Positions 1 through 5,021 of a DNA stretch of 5,021 nucleotides are shown in pieces. The DNA is taken from positions 1 to 5,021 of the forward strand of contig JACFNW010000205.1 of the NCBI GenBank assembly GCA_019454665.1, written 5' to 3'. Position numbers and translations under genes: made by a program. The first letter of the stretch is position 1. The number at the start of each line of letters is the position of its first letter. Under the pieces are notes generated by a model that saw only the letters and a program-made list of their open reading frames with translations, ran no database searches and was not told the DNA's origin. The DNA is from Fimbriimonadaceae bacterium. Its GTDB lineage: Bacteria; Armatimonadota; Fimbriimonadia; Fimbriimonadales; Fimbriimonadaceae.

Positions 1-961
1 TCGGCTCGGCGCCCAACGAAGCGCTGACCATCGTGAACGCCTGCCCCGCCAGCCGACCATCCACATCGTATGCACGCAGTTGCAGGTTCCAGTTGTCTTG
101 GAATCGTTCGACCACCAGAACGACTCGACCCAACCGAGAGATCGGTTTGGCGTTTAGGTCGGCTTGGCCGGACATTTGGATGTTGAGTTGCATGCCGCCT
201 TCGGGAGTCGGCTTTCCGAGGTCGCGCACCATGTCGGCGACCAGATTGTGCTGTTGCACGAACTCCTGCAACGCCTGGGACGCGGAGGCGGGCATGCGCA
301 CCTGTACGGCCGTCGGGCTGGTGGAGAACACGATCCGGTCGCCGGGCATCATGGCGGCGAGCGTTCGTTCGCCGACCCCCTTGGTCAGCATCAAAGCGGT
401 GCGCTCGGCCGGCATGGTGCGCGAGGAGGGACGGGCGACGTTCGCGTTGACGAAGACCGCCCCGCCCGATTGCTCGCGTTGTTGCTGCATGCGGCGCTGG
501 AACTCCTCTTGCGTCTTGAGGGCGTCTTCCACGGCTTGACGGGCGGCGTTGGCGTCGAGCGTCGGCCCCATGCCCGCGATGCGTTGGTCGAGAGCCCGTT
601 GGATGCGGGCCGCACGATCGGCGATTTCCTCTTCGCGTTGCTTGCGCTCGGTTTCGGTGGTGAGCACCAGTCGGTAGCCGCCCTCGATCTTCTCCCAATC
701 CGCGCCGACAGCCCGCGCCACGCGCGTCAACACGTCGTTGACCGGGGCATCCTTGACGTCGAGCAGCATCGTCTCGCCTCGGAAGCGGGGAATGGATTCC
801 AAGTTCAGGCCGGATGCCGTCGAAAGCTCCTTCAGGAGCGTGGCCATCGGCACGACGCCCGTCTTCAGCGTCAGTTTGTCGGGGGCTTGAGCCAAGCTCG
901 TCCCGACAAGTGCGGCCAAGGCCGCCAAGGTCAGCGTCATGCGTGTCATCGTGTTCGACAT
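1..961 (-). CDS. Exported STN-domain (secretin/TonB short N-terminal-like) protein, 3' end missing
   Basis: Open minus-strand frame of 320 codons from 961 to the left edge without a stop, so the C-terminus lies outside the window. Residues 1-26 form a signal peptide: Thr/Arg-containing start, hydrophobic LTLAALAALVG, then SLAQA, with likely cleavage near residue 24-26. Residues about 29-100 resemble an STN domain, the short beta-alpha-beta module of secretins, TonB-dependent receptors and FecR-type regulators: LTLKTGVVPMATLLKELS, then LLDVKDAPVNDVLTRVARAVG and a GGYRLVL strand. Residues about 102-165 are highly charged and helical, probably coiled coil (ERKQREEEIADRAARIQ, then a Gln/Arg-rich stretch). 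The remainder (170-320) is not recognised. Met1 is chosen over Met5 and Met8 because GGAAAGG lies 8 bases upstream. A secretin is possible but the visible part does not prove one; the safest description is an exported STN-domain protein of unknown function. Confidence 0.75.
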   Translation of the reverse strand, partial: MSNTMTRMTLTLAALAALVGTSLAQAPDKLTLKTGVVPMATLLKELSTASGLNLESIPRFRGETMLLDVKDAPVNDVLTRVARAVGADWEKIEGGYRLVLTTETERKQREEEIADRAARIQRALDQRIAGMGPTLDANAARQAVEDALKTQEEFQRRMQQQREQSGGAVFVNANVARPSSRTMPAERTALMLTKGVGERTLAAMMPGDRIVFSTSPTAVQVRMPASASQALQEFVQQHNLVADMVRDLGKPTPEGGMQLNIQMSGQADLNAKPISRLGRVVLVVERFQDNWNLQLRAYDVDGRLAGQAFTMVSASLGAEP

Positions 962-969
962 TCCGTACA

Positions 970-976
970 CCTTTCC
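970..976 (-). promoter_or_regulatory. Shine-Dalgarno site of the STN-domain gene
   Basis: On the minus strand this reads GGAAAGG, with 8 bases between it and the ATG at 961. It decides the start among three in-frame ATGs (961, 949, 940), since the other two have no comparable site at a suitable distance. It also contrasts with the gene on the other side of this divergent region, which has no Shine-Dalgarno. Confidence 0.6.
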
Positions 977-1054
977 GGGCGTGGACGGTTCCCGCAACCA
1001 TTCTGACGTATGGGGGCCCCGGGTATTCCGCCGATGTCTCTTCGCGGGCTGGCG

Positions 1055-1060
1055 TACAAT
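1055..1060 (+). promoter_or_regulatory. -10 element TACAAT positioned for a leaderless transcript
   Basis: TACAAT matches the sigma-70-type -10 consensus at five of six positions and ends six bases before the ATG at 1067. With the usual spacing the transcript would begin at or next to that A, giving an mRNA with no 5' leader. There is no Shine-Dalgarno between the box and the ATG, which fits. No TTGACA-like -35 is seen 15-18 bases upstream (about 1031-1039), as is common for promoters of the TANNNT class that drive leaderless genes in, for example, Deinococcus. The chance occurrence of a TANNNT at this distance is not negligible, so this is a moderate call. Confidence 0.5.
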
Positions 1061-1066
1061 GCGCCC

Positions 1067-1852
1067 ATGCGAAACCGATTCGCTCCCGTTCTCGGTGTTG
1101 CTCTGTGGGTCGCGGCCTCGATGGCCAACGCTCAGGCCACCGTCGTGCTGAAGCTCCAGCCCAAGGCCGGTTCGTCCTACAAGTACTCGTTGGTCAACGA
1201 GACGTCGGCCCAAGGCGCCCCCCAGAAGATGAAGATGACCATGTCGCAGACGCTCAAGGTCATCAGCGTCTCGGGTGGGAAGATCACCATCGAGGCCTCG
1301 ACTTCCAACGTGAAGGCCGAGGGGATGCCTGCTTCCTCGGCGCAAGAACTCTCGAAGGTCAAGCTGACCACCGTCACGGACGCCTATGGAAAGGTGCTCT
1401 CGTCCAAGGCCGCGGGACACGAGATGGCCGAGGCGATAGCGAGTTCGTTGGGTGGAACCGGCTTTGCAGGCGTCGAGTACCCCCGGAAGGCCGTCGGCGT
1501 AGGTGCGACGTGGAAGGGAACCATTGATTTGGCGAAGATGCTCGAGGCCAGCGGGCTCAAGACGGGAGGCAACAAGATGACCGTCAACTACAAGCTCGTC
1601 AAAATCGAGAAGCAGGGCGCCAAGACGGTGGCCACCATCGAGCAGACGTTTTCGGGCAGCGCCACGGCCCAACCGCCCGCAGGGACCCAGGGCGGCGCGT
1701 TGAACCTCTCGATGCGGGGCAAGTCCACCATCACGGTGGATGTGGCCGACGGGATGATGTTGTCCACTCGCGGCGAGGTGACGACCTCGATCAAGTCCGG
1801 GACCCAGTTCAACATGACGTCCACCACGACGACCACGTCCAAGCGGGTTTAG
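1067..1852 (+). CDS. Exported beta-rich protein of unknown function
   Basis: The product has 261 residues. I start it at the ATG at 1067, not the in-frame ATGs at 1010 or 1034, because translation from 1067 begins directly with a signal peptide: MRNR, a hydrophobic core (APVLGVALWVAASM) and the cleavage motif ANA before Gln23. The -10 box just upstream agrees. The mature part is rich in Thr, Ser, Lys, Val and Gly and alternates polar and hydrophobic residues, as in beta-sheet proteins. It opens with VVLKLQPKAGSSYKYSL, a pattern seen in bacterial exported families such as DUF6263; that assignment is tentative. No cysteine is visible after the signal, so it is not a lipoprotein. The C-terminus is a Thr-rich tail followed by SKRV. 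Six bases downstream lies a membrane-protein gene, probably co-transcribed. The location would be periplasmic, cell-surface or secreted; the function is unknown. Confidence 0.75.
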   Translation: MRNRFAPVLGVALWVAASMANAQATVVLKLQPKAGSSYKYSLVNETSAQGAPQKMKMTMSQTLKVISVSGGKITIEASTSNVKAEGMPASSAQELSKVKLTTVTDAYGKVLSSKAAGHEMAEAIASSLGGTGFAGVEYPRKAVGVGATWKGTIDLAKMLEASGLKTGGNKMTVNYKLVKIEKQGAKTVATIEQTFSGSATAQPPAGTQGGALNLSMRGKSTITVDVADGMMLSTRGEVTTSIKSGTQFNMTSTTTTTSKRV

Positions 1853-1858
1853 AACCCC

Positions 1859-2338
1859 ATGCCCTTCGAGCCCCTTGGCACCGACGAGCGGGTGAGCGTG
1901 CCTCAAAAGCCCGAGCCCGACATGGACTCGGCGATGCTCATGGGGTGCACGGGGTTCGTGTTCGCTTCGATCGGCGGGTACTTCGTGTCCGTCTGGCCGT
2001 TCTTCGTGGTCGGCGACCTTCACACACTCACAGGATTGGGGACGGCGGCCGCCTTGGGCTTCGTCCCCGCCGCACTGCTGGGCTTTGCGCTGGTGCATCG
2101 CTACCGCTTGCCCGGTGCGTGTGGGGCGGTCGGCGGTGCCATGGCGACGGCCATCTTCTTGCACCTTCAACTGAAGCTCTTGGAGTGGGGGTTCGAACTG
2201 CCGGATGTGCCGGACCCCGAGTACCCGCCCGCGATGTCATGGATCGCGCCGCTCATCTGGGTGCTGGCGATCGTCTTGATCGAAATGGCGGCGCTGAGCC
2301 TTTGGCCGGAGGGTGGCAAGAAGTCGAGCGAGGCTTGA
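1859..2338 (+). CDS. Four-helix integral membrane protein of unknown function
   Basis: The product has 159 residues and four predicted membrane segments: about 25-51 (MLMGCTGFVFASIGGYFVSV onward), 56-79 (Gly/Ala-rich, GLGTAAALGFVPAALLGFAL), 84-106 (GACGAVGGAMATAIFLHL) and 128-149 (IAPLIWVLAIVLIEMAAL). An acidic Pro-rich loop (ELPDVPDPEYPP, 113-124) separates helices 3 and 4, and the tail is short and charged (GGKKSSEA). No family or catalytic motif is recognised. It starts six bases after the preceding stop, so both genes are probably on one mRNA. No Shine-Dalgarno precedes the ATG at 1859; Met22 (position 1922), just before the first helix, is an alternative start that would remove a hydrophilic N-terminus. 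The gene ends only 9 bases from the convergent end of hspR. Confidence 0.65.
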   Translation: MPFEPLGTDERVSVPQKPEPDMDSAMLMGCTGFVFASIGGYFVSVWPFFVVGDLHTLTGLGTAAALGFVPAALLGFALVHRYRLPGACGAVGGAMATAIFLHLQLKLLEWGFELPDVPDPEYPPAMSWIAPLIWVLAIVLIEMAALSLWPEGGKKSSEA

Positions 2339-2347
2339 CCTGGTCGT

Positions 2348-2767
2348 TTACTCCTCGGCGTCGAGGATGCGGCTGCGCCGCGTGAATCGGAAGTTGGGCA
2401 CGGGAAGGAGCGTCTCATCGCGCCGGATGGGCGCCTTGCTGCCGCCCGCCATCTTGTGCATCCGTTGCTCTAGGTCGGCGACGTACTCGGCCATCTGGCG
2501 TTCGACGTCGCGGCGCATCTCCTCCATCTCGTCGAGCAGTCGCAGGATGACGTCCACGCCGGCCAGATTGACGCCCAGATCTTGGGTGAGCCGTTGGATC
2601 TGCCTCACGCGCCGGATGTCCGATTCGCTGTAAAGCCGGTTCTTCGCGCCGACGCGGGCGGGCACGACGAGGCCCAGCCGCTCGTATTGGCGGAGCGTTT
2701 GCGGGTGGACGTTGCAGAGTTGCGCGGCCACCCCGATCATGTAGACGGGCTGGTTTTCGGCTCTCAT
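2348..2767 (-). CDS. hspR: HspR, MerR-family heat-shock repressor
   Basis: The product has 139 residues and an N-terminal MerR-type winged helix-turn-helix. The stretch from residue 7 to 30 ([11 protein letters not shown], then [14 protein letters not shown]) and the later [18 protein letters not shown] (57-74) are diagnostic of HspR, whose members typically carry HPQTLRxYxRxGLxxP and GxNLAGVxxIL. Residues about 71-106 form a charged helix ([16 protein letters not shown]) that should be the dimerisation coiled coil. The tail ends [13 protein letters not shown]. HspR proteins repress chaperone operons by binding HAIR inverted repeats, in Streptomyces with DnaK as co-repressor. The start at 2767 overlaps the cbpA stop as ATGA, with AGGTG five bases upstream inside cbpA; a much longer in-frame upstream extension is only a shadow of cbpA. 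A matching HAIR operator upstream of cbpA (3722-3742) supports autoregulation. CbpM, another MerR-like partner of CbpA, is less likely given the HspR signature. Confidence 0.92.
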   Translation of the reverse strand: MRAENQPVYMIGVAAQLCNVHPQTLRQYERLGLVVPARVGAKNRLYSESDIRRVRQIQRLTQDLGVNLAGVDVILRLLDEMEEMRRDVERQMAEYVADLEQRMHKMAGGSKAPIRRDETLLPVPNFRFTRRSRILDAEE

Positions 2768-3702
2768 GCGGGCACCTGCTCCAGAGCGGCCAGTTGTTCG
2801 AGCAGGCGGCGTTGCTCGGTCGAAAGCGTCTTGGGTACGGTGACCTTGACCCGCGCGTACAGGTCGCTGACTCCTCCGCCGAGCCGGGCCAGGCCCTGTC
2901 CCGCCAATCGGAACGTTTGCCCCGACTGAGTGCCTGCGGGAATCCGCATGGCCACCGAGCCGCGCAACGTGGGCACCCGCACTTCGCCGCCCAGAGCGGC
3001 CTGCAGGTAGGTGACCGGGACCTCGACCTCCAGATTCTCTCCCTTCGGGGTGAACTTCTCGTGCCGCGCCCAATGGACAACGACATACAGGTCGCCCGCC
3101 TTGCCGTTCGCTCCCGCGTGGCCCTTGCCCGGAACACGGAGTTTCTTGCCGTCTTGGATGCCCTTGGGAATCGTGACTTCGACCTTCTTGGTCCCAGGGA
3201 CGGTGGTGATCCGGTCGCGCGTGCGAACGGCGTCGGTGGTCTGGTAGGTGAGCGTTCGCTTGGTGCCGCGATCCACTTCTTCAAGGGAAACCTCGATCTC
3301 CTTCTCGATATCGCGGGGCTCGAACGAATAGTCGCCGAGGTCCACGCGCCCGCCGCCCGAGAAGTTGTGCATGATCTGTTCGAACAGGCTCTCGAACGGA
3401 CTGCCGCCGCCGCCCATATGGAATTCGAAGTCGCCCATGTGCCCGCCTCCGTTGCCGAAGTTGGCGCCGAACTTTTGAGCGGCCTCCCAGTTCGAGCCGA
3501 ACTGATCGTAGAGCTTTCGCTTCTCGGGGTCGCCCAGCACTTCGTACGCCTCGCTGACCTCCTTGAACTTGGCCTCGGCCGCCGGATCGTTGGGGTTGAC
3601 GTCCGGGTGGTACTTGCGCGCCAGCCGCCGGTAGGCGCTCTTGATCTCCTTCTCGTCGGAGCCTCTCGGCACATCCAGGGTCTTGTAGTAGTCTTTGGCC
3701 AT
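2764..3702 (-). CDS. cbpA: DnaJ-family co-chaperone without zinc finger (CbpA, class II Hsp40)
   Basis: The product has 312 residues. Residues 4-69 are a J domain ([22 protein letters not shown] with the HPD triad at 32-34 that stimulates DnaK ATPase, then KRKLYDQFG). A Gly/Phe-rich linker spans about 70-120, including an FGNGGG stretch. Two C-terminal substrate-binding domains follow: one from about 132 ([17 protein letters not shown], then [16 protein letters not shown]) and one from about 222 ([16 protein letters not shown] to the [12 protein letters not shown] strand, 280-291). The CxxCxGxG repeats of class I DnaJ are absent and the spacing leaves no room for them, so this is the CbpA type. 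It should deliver unfolded clients to cytoplasmic DnaK. It is the first gene of a two-gene operon with hspR (ATGA overlap) behind a HAIR-controlled promoter. Only a weak Shine-Dalgarno precedes the ATG. No dnaK or grpE lies in the window. Confidence 0.93.
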   Translation of the reverse strand: MAKDYYKTLDVPRGSDEKEIKSAYRRLARKYHPDVNPNDPAAEAKFKEVSEAYEVLGDPEKRKLYDQFGSNWEAAQKFGANFGNGGGHMGDFEFHMGGGGSPFESLFEQIMHNFSGGGRVDLGDYSFEPRDIEKEIEVSLEEVDRGTKRTLTYQTTDAVRTRDRITTVPGTKKVEVTIPKGIQDGKKLRVPGKGHAGANGKAGDLYVVVHWARHEKFTPKGENLEVEVPVTYLQAALGGEVRVPTLRGSVAMRIPAGTQSGQTFRLAGQGLARLGGGVSDLYARVKVTVPKTLSTEQRRLLEQLAALEQVPA

Positions 3703-3721
3703 AGTCTGCCACGCTCAATGA

Positions 3722-3742
3722 CTTGATTATACGACGCTCAAG
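3722..3742. promoter_or_regulatory. HAIR operator (HspR-associated inverted repeat)
   Basis: The plus strand reads CTTGATT, seven bases, then GCTCAAG. The HAIR consensus established for HspR is CTTGAGT-N7-ACTCAAG. Each arm matches at no fewer than five of seven positions, and the invariant CTTGA and TCAAG cores are intact with the exact 11-base separation. Reading outward, the perfect repeat is ACTTGA-N11-TCAAGT (3721-3743). It sits in the 61-base gap before cbpA-hspR and overlaps the -10 box, so bound HspR would block RNA polymerase. With hspR in the same operon, this predicts negative autoregulation relieved by heat or unfolded protein. Confidence 0.85.
3726..3731 (-). promoter_or_regulatory. 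-10 box of the cbpA-hspR promoter
   Basis: The minus strand reads TATAAT, a perfect sigma-70-type -10 hexamer in an otherwise GC-rich sequence. It lies mostly in the spacer of the HAIR element. Transcription would start near 3719, leaving a leader of about 17 bases before the ATG at 3702. No good -35 hexamer is found 16-18 bases upstream (about 3748-3755 reads close to CACCTC), so the promoter may be weak without an activator or may use a non-standard -35. Confidence 0.7.
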
Positions 3743-3763
3743 TAAGTTGAGGTGACTCTTGTC

Positions 3764-4858
3764 CTATCGGAGGTGCTCGAGGACGAGGTCGGCCGTTCGC
3801 GAGACGGCGTCGCTTGGGCCGAGGATGCCGTGCAATTCGTCCATGGCGGCCAGTTGCTTCGCACGCTCAGAACCGTCCAATAGGGCGACAAGGTGCTCGC
3901 GAATCGCTTCGGGCGAAGCGTCGTGCTGAATCAGCTCGGGGAGCACGCCGCGTTGGAGCAGGATGTTGGGAAGCGAGATGTAGTCGTACTTGGGCCGCAG
4001 TATCCGCGCTTCCAGTTCCATCATCGGCGTGAACCGGTAGACCACGACCGTCGGGCAGCCACATAGGGCCGCTTCCAGGGTCGCGGTCCCAGAGCAGACA
4101 ATGGCGGCATGCGACCGCCTCAAGACCCCGTGGGTGTCGGCGACGGCATAGTGGAGCCGGTCCGCGGAGACATGGGCTTCCAACGCCTCCTTGACCACGT
4201 CGCGGTACGAGTCGTTGACGAGCGCGACTTCGAACTCGTAACCGTCGAGCGGCGCGATGGCGGGCCCGATCACACGCAGGTTGGCCAGCACCTCGTGCTC
4301 CCTGCTGCCCGGCAAGAGAGCGATACGATTAGGAAGCCTAACATTCGATGCGCGGCTGGCCTCGACGAGTTCTTTGAGAGGGTGACCGAACCAATGAACG
4401 TTTGCACCCATGCCGCGAAGGATGTCGGCGGACCAAGGGAAGGGCGTCGCGATGGCGTCGGCGATCTTAGGTAGATCGGTTCCCTGACGATCTCGCCGCC
4501 ACGATCCGGGCGGGATGAAGTAGACCACCTTCCACCCCAACGCCTTGGCGAAGCGCGCCAGACGGATGTTCATGTAGCCGAAGTCGATGGCGACCAAGAC
4601 GCCGGGAGGCTGGCCGCGAAGGAACTTCTTGGTGCGGCGGTAGCCGACCAGTATTCTTGGGTATGCCTTGACGGATTGGACCACGCCGAGGACGCCCCAC
4701 GTCCTGGAGTCGGCCACCAAGTCGGCGCCCGCTGCCGCCAGCCGGGGTCCGCCCACGGCATGGCACTTGACGGAGGGGTCCCGTTCGAGAATCTTGCGCA
4801 GCAGAAACGCGCCGTATGCGTCGCCAGATGGTTCGCCTGCCGAAATAAGAAGGCTCAC
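3764..4858 (-). CDS. lpxB: Lipid-A-disaccharide synthase LpxB
   Basis: LpxB joins UDP-2,3-diacylglucosamine and lipid X (2,3-diacylglucosamine 1-phosphate) into the beta-1,6-linked lipid A disaccharide with release of UDP, at the inner face of the cytoplasmic membrane. The product has 364 residues, slightly shorter than the roughly 380 of E. coli. Family hallmarks are the N-terminal GEPSGD (8-13), GHP (158-160), LLPGSREHEV (181-190, the UDP-sugar-side loop), CSGTATLEAAL (255-265), and YDYISLPNILL with PEL and Gln (291-311). Two regions differ: the usual IDAPDFN is IDFGYMN (91-97), and the SPxVWAW segment is PPGSW (116-120). The start is GTG, supported by the position of GEPSGD and by the 4-base overlap with the lpxA stop; there is no clear Shine-Dalgarno, consistent with coupled translation. 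It ends 61 bases before cbpA with no obvious terminator between. Confidence 0.93.
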   Translation of the reverse strand: MSLLISAGEPSGDAYGAFLLRKILERDPSVKCHAVGGPRLAAAGADLVADSRTWGVLGVVQSVKAYPRILVGYRRTKKFLRGQPPGVLVAIDFGYMNIRLARFAKALGWKVVYFIPPGSWRRDRQGTDLPKIADAIATPFPWSADILRGMGANVHWFGHPLKELVEASRASNVRLPNRIALLPGSREHEVLANLRVIGPAIAPLDGYEFEVALVNDSYRDVVKEALEAHVSADRLHYAVADTHGVLRRSHAAIVCSGTATLEAALCGCPTVVVYRFTPMMELEARILRPKYDYISLPNILLQRGVLPELIQHDASPEAIREHLVALLDGSERAKQLAAMDELHGILGPSDAVSRTADLVLEHLR

Positions 4859-5021
4859 GGCTGGTCGCCGCGCCCGCTCTTGCCCTTGAAGAGCCGCTCT
4901 TGGAATTGGATCAGGTACTCGACCTCGGCCGTATGGGGCACTTCCCGCCGCACGATGTCCAAGGCATGGGTCAGGCCGAGCTGAGACTTGAAGAGGAGTT
5001 TGGCGGCCTTGTGCAGCGCCA
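4855..5021 (-). CDS. lpxA: C-terminal end of LpxA, UDP-N-acetylglucosamine acyltransferase (partial)
   Basis: Only the last 54 residues and the TGA stop are present (first full codon at 5019); the gene enters from the right edge. The sequence ALHKAAKLLFKSQLGLTHAL, then the acidic stretch with AEVEYLIQFQERLFKG, matches the helical C-terminal domain of LpxA, which in other bacteria reads roughly AxxxAYxxxYRSGLxLxxAL followed by EVxxLxxFxxxSxRG. LpxA adds a hydroxyacyl chain from acyl-ACP to the 3-OH of UDP-GlcNAc, the first step of lipid A synthesis. The catalytic left-handed beta-helix lies outside the window. The downstream lpxB supports the call. The stop overlaps the lpxB GTG start as GTGA. 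Confidence 0.8.
   Translation of the reverse strand, partial: ALHKAAKLLFKSQLGLTHALDIVRREVPHTAEVEYLIQFQERLFKGKSGRGDQP

Larger units (their letters stand above)
3714..3751. repeat. Cluster of four TTGAG/CTCAA-type half-sites (extended HspR operator)
   Basis: Plus-strand half-sites are CTCAA (3714-3718), CTTGA (3722-3726), TCAAG (3738-3742) and TTGAG (3747-3751). The inner pair forms the HAIR element. The outer pair is centred within half a base of the inner one, so the whole is a nested dyad. CTCAA at 3737-3741 with TTGAG at 3747-3751 is also a perfect inverted repeat with a 5-base spacer, and ACGCTCAA occurs twice (3711-3718 and 3734-3741), 23 bases apart. This could allow more than one HspR dimer to bind, which is an inference. 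Confidence 0.55.

Noticed and set aside
1000..1005. CAGAAT on the minus strand as a -10 box for the STN-domain gene.
   Set aside because: The match is weak, no -35 accompanies it and nothing else in the region supports it, so I did not list a promoter.
164..1006. A 280-codon plus-strand open frame covering the left part of the window.
   Set aside because: It is rich in His, Arg and Gly without domain features, while the opposite strand encodes a signal peptide, STN-like domain and Shine-Dalgarno.
1013..1020. GGGGCCCC palindrome in the divergent intergenic region, considered as an operator.
   Set aside because: Symmetry stops at eight bases and such strings are expected in GC-rich DNA; there is no nearby regulator gene to link it to.
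2352..2367. Hairpin TCCTCG-GCGT-CGAGGA near the convergent ends of the membrane-protein gene and hspR, a possible bidirectional terminator in a 9-base convergent gap.
   Set aside because: The stem is only six pairs, no T-run follows on either strand, and it lies within the last codons of hspR (Leu-Asp-Ala-Glu-Glu), so codon choice explains it.
2768..3073. An N-terminal extension of hspR upstream of 2767.
   Set aside because: The extension is low-complexity Arg/Gly-rich sequence read out of frame through cbpA; the ATGA overlap and the HspR family N-terminus fix the start at 2767.
2794..3726. A 310-codon plus-strand open frame.
   Set aside because: It lies antisense to cbpA, whose J-domain and C-terminal motifs are unmistakable; long antisense frames are common in GC-rich genes.
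4329..4341. TTAGG-AAG-CCTAA inverted repeat in a locally AT-richer patch inside lpxB.
   Set aside because: It is short, lies inside a conserved reading frame just before the PGSR motif and has no neighbouring promoter or regulatory context.

Overview
This window looks like an ordinary chromosomal segment of a GC-rich, diderm (outer-membrane-bearing) bacterium. The end of lpxA and a complete lpxB show lipid A synthesis. The chaperone genes are controlled by an HspR-type repressor rather than a proteobacterial-style sigma-32 arrangement. The LpxB motifs differ from the proteobacterial ones, and one gene has a -10 box set directly against its start codon. Together these suggest a non-proteobacterial diderm. 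Armatimonadota (Fimbriimonas-like) is my best guess, but it is only an inference and no marker gene here settles it.

Layout, left to right. (1) Positions 1-961, minus strand: the N-terminal 320 residues of an exported protein with a signal peptide, an STN-like (secretin/TonB short N-terminal) domain and a charged helical stretch; it runs off the left edge. (2) Positions 962-1066: a divergent intergenic region with a Shine-Dalgarno for the left gene and a -10 element placed for a leaderless transcript of the right gene. (3) Positions 1067-2338, plus strand: two genes of unknown function 6 bases apart, an exported beta-rich protein and a four-helix membrane protein. (4) Positions 2348-3702, minus strand: a two-gene heat-shock operon, a zinc-finger-less DnaJ (CbpA type) followed by hspR with an ATGA overlap. 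(5) Positions 3703-3763: its promoter, with a recognisable HAIR operator (HspR binding site) lying over the -10 box. (6) Positions 3764-5021, minus strand: lpxB preceded by the 3' end of lpxA, joined by a GTGA overlap.

How the genes work together: the CbpA-type co-chaperone and HspR form a self-contained autoregulated stress module. HspR is made from the same transcript it should repress, through inverted repeats at 3714-3751. lpxA and lpxB encode the first acyltransferase and the disaccharide-forming glycosyltransferase of lipid A synthesis and are translationally coupled. No mobile element, CRISPR array, tRNA, rRNA or clear intrinsic terminator was seen. The most informative non-coding signal is the HspR operator cluster.
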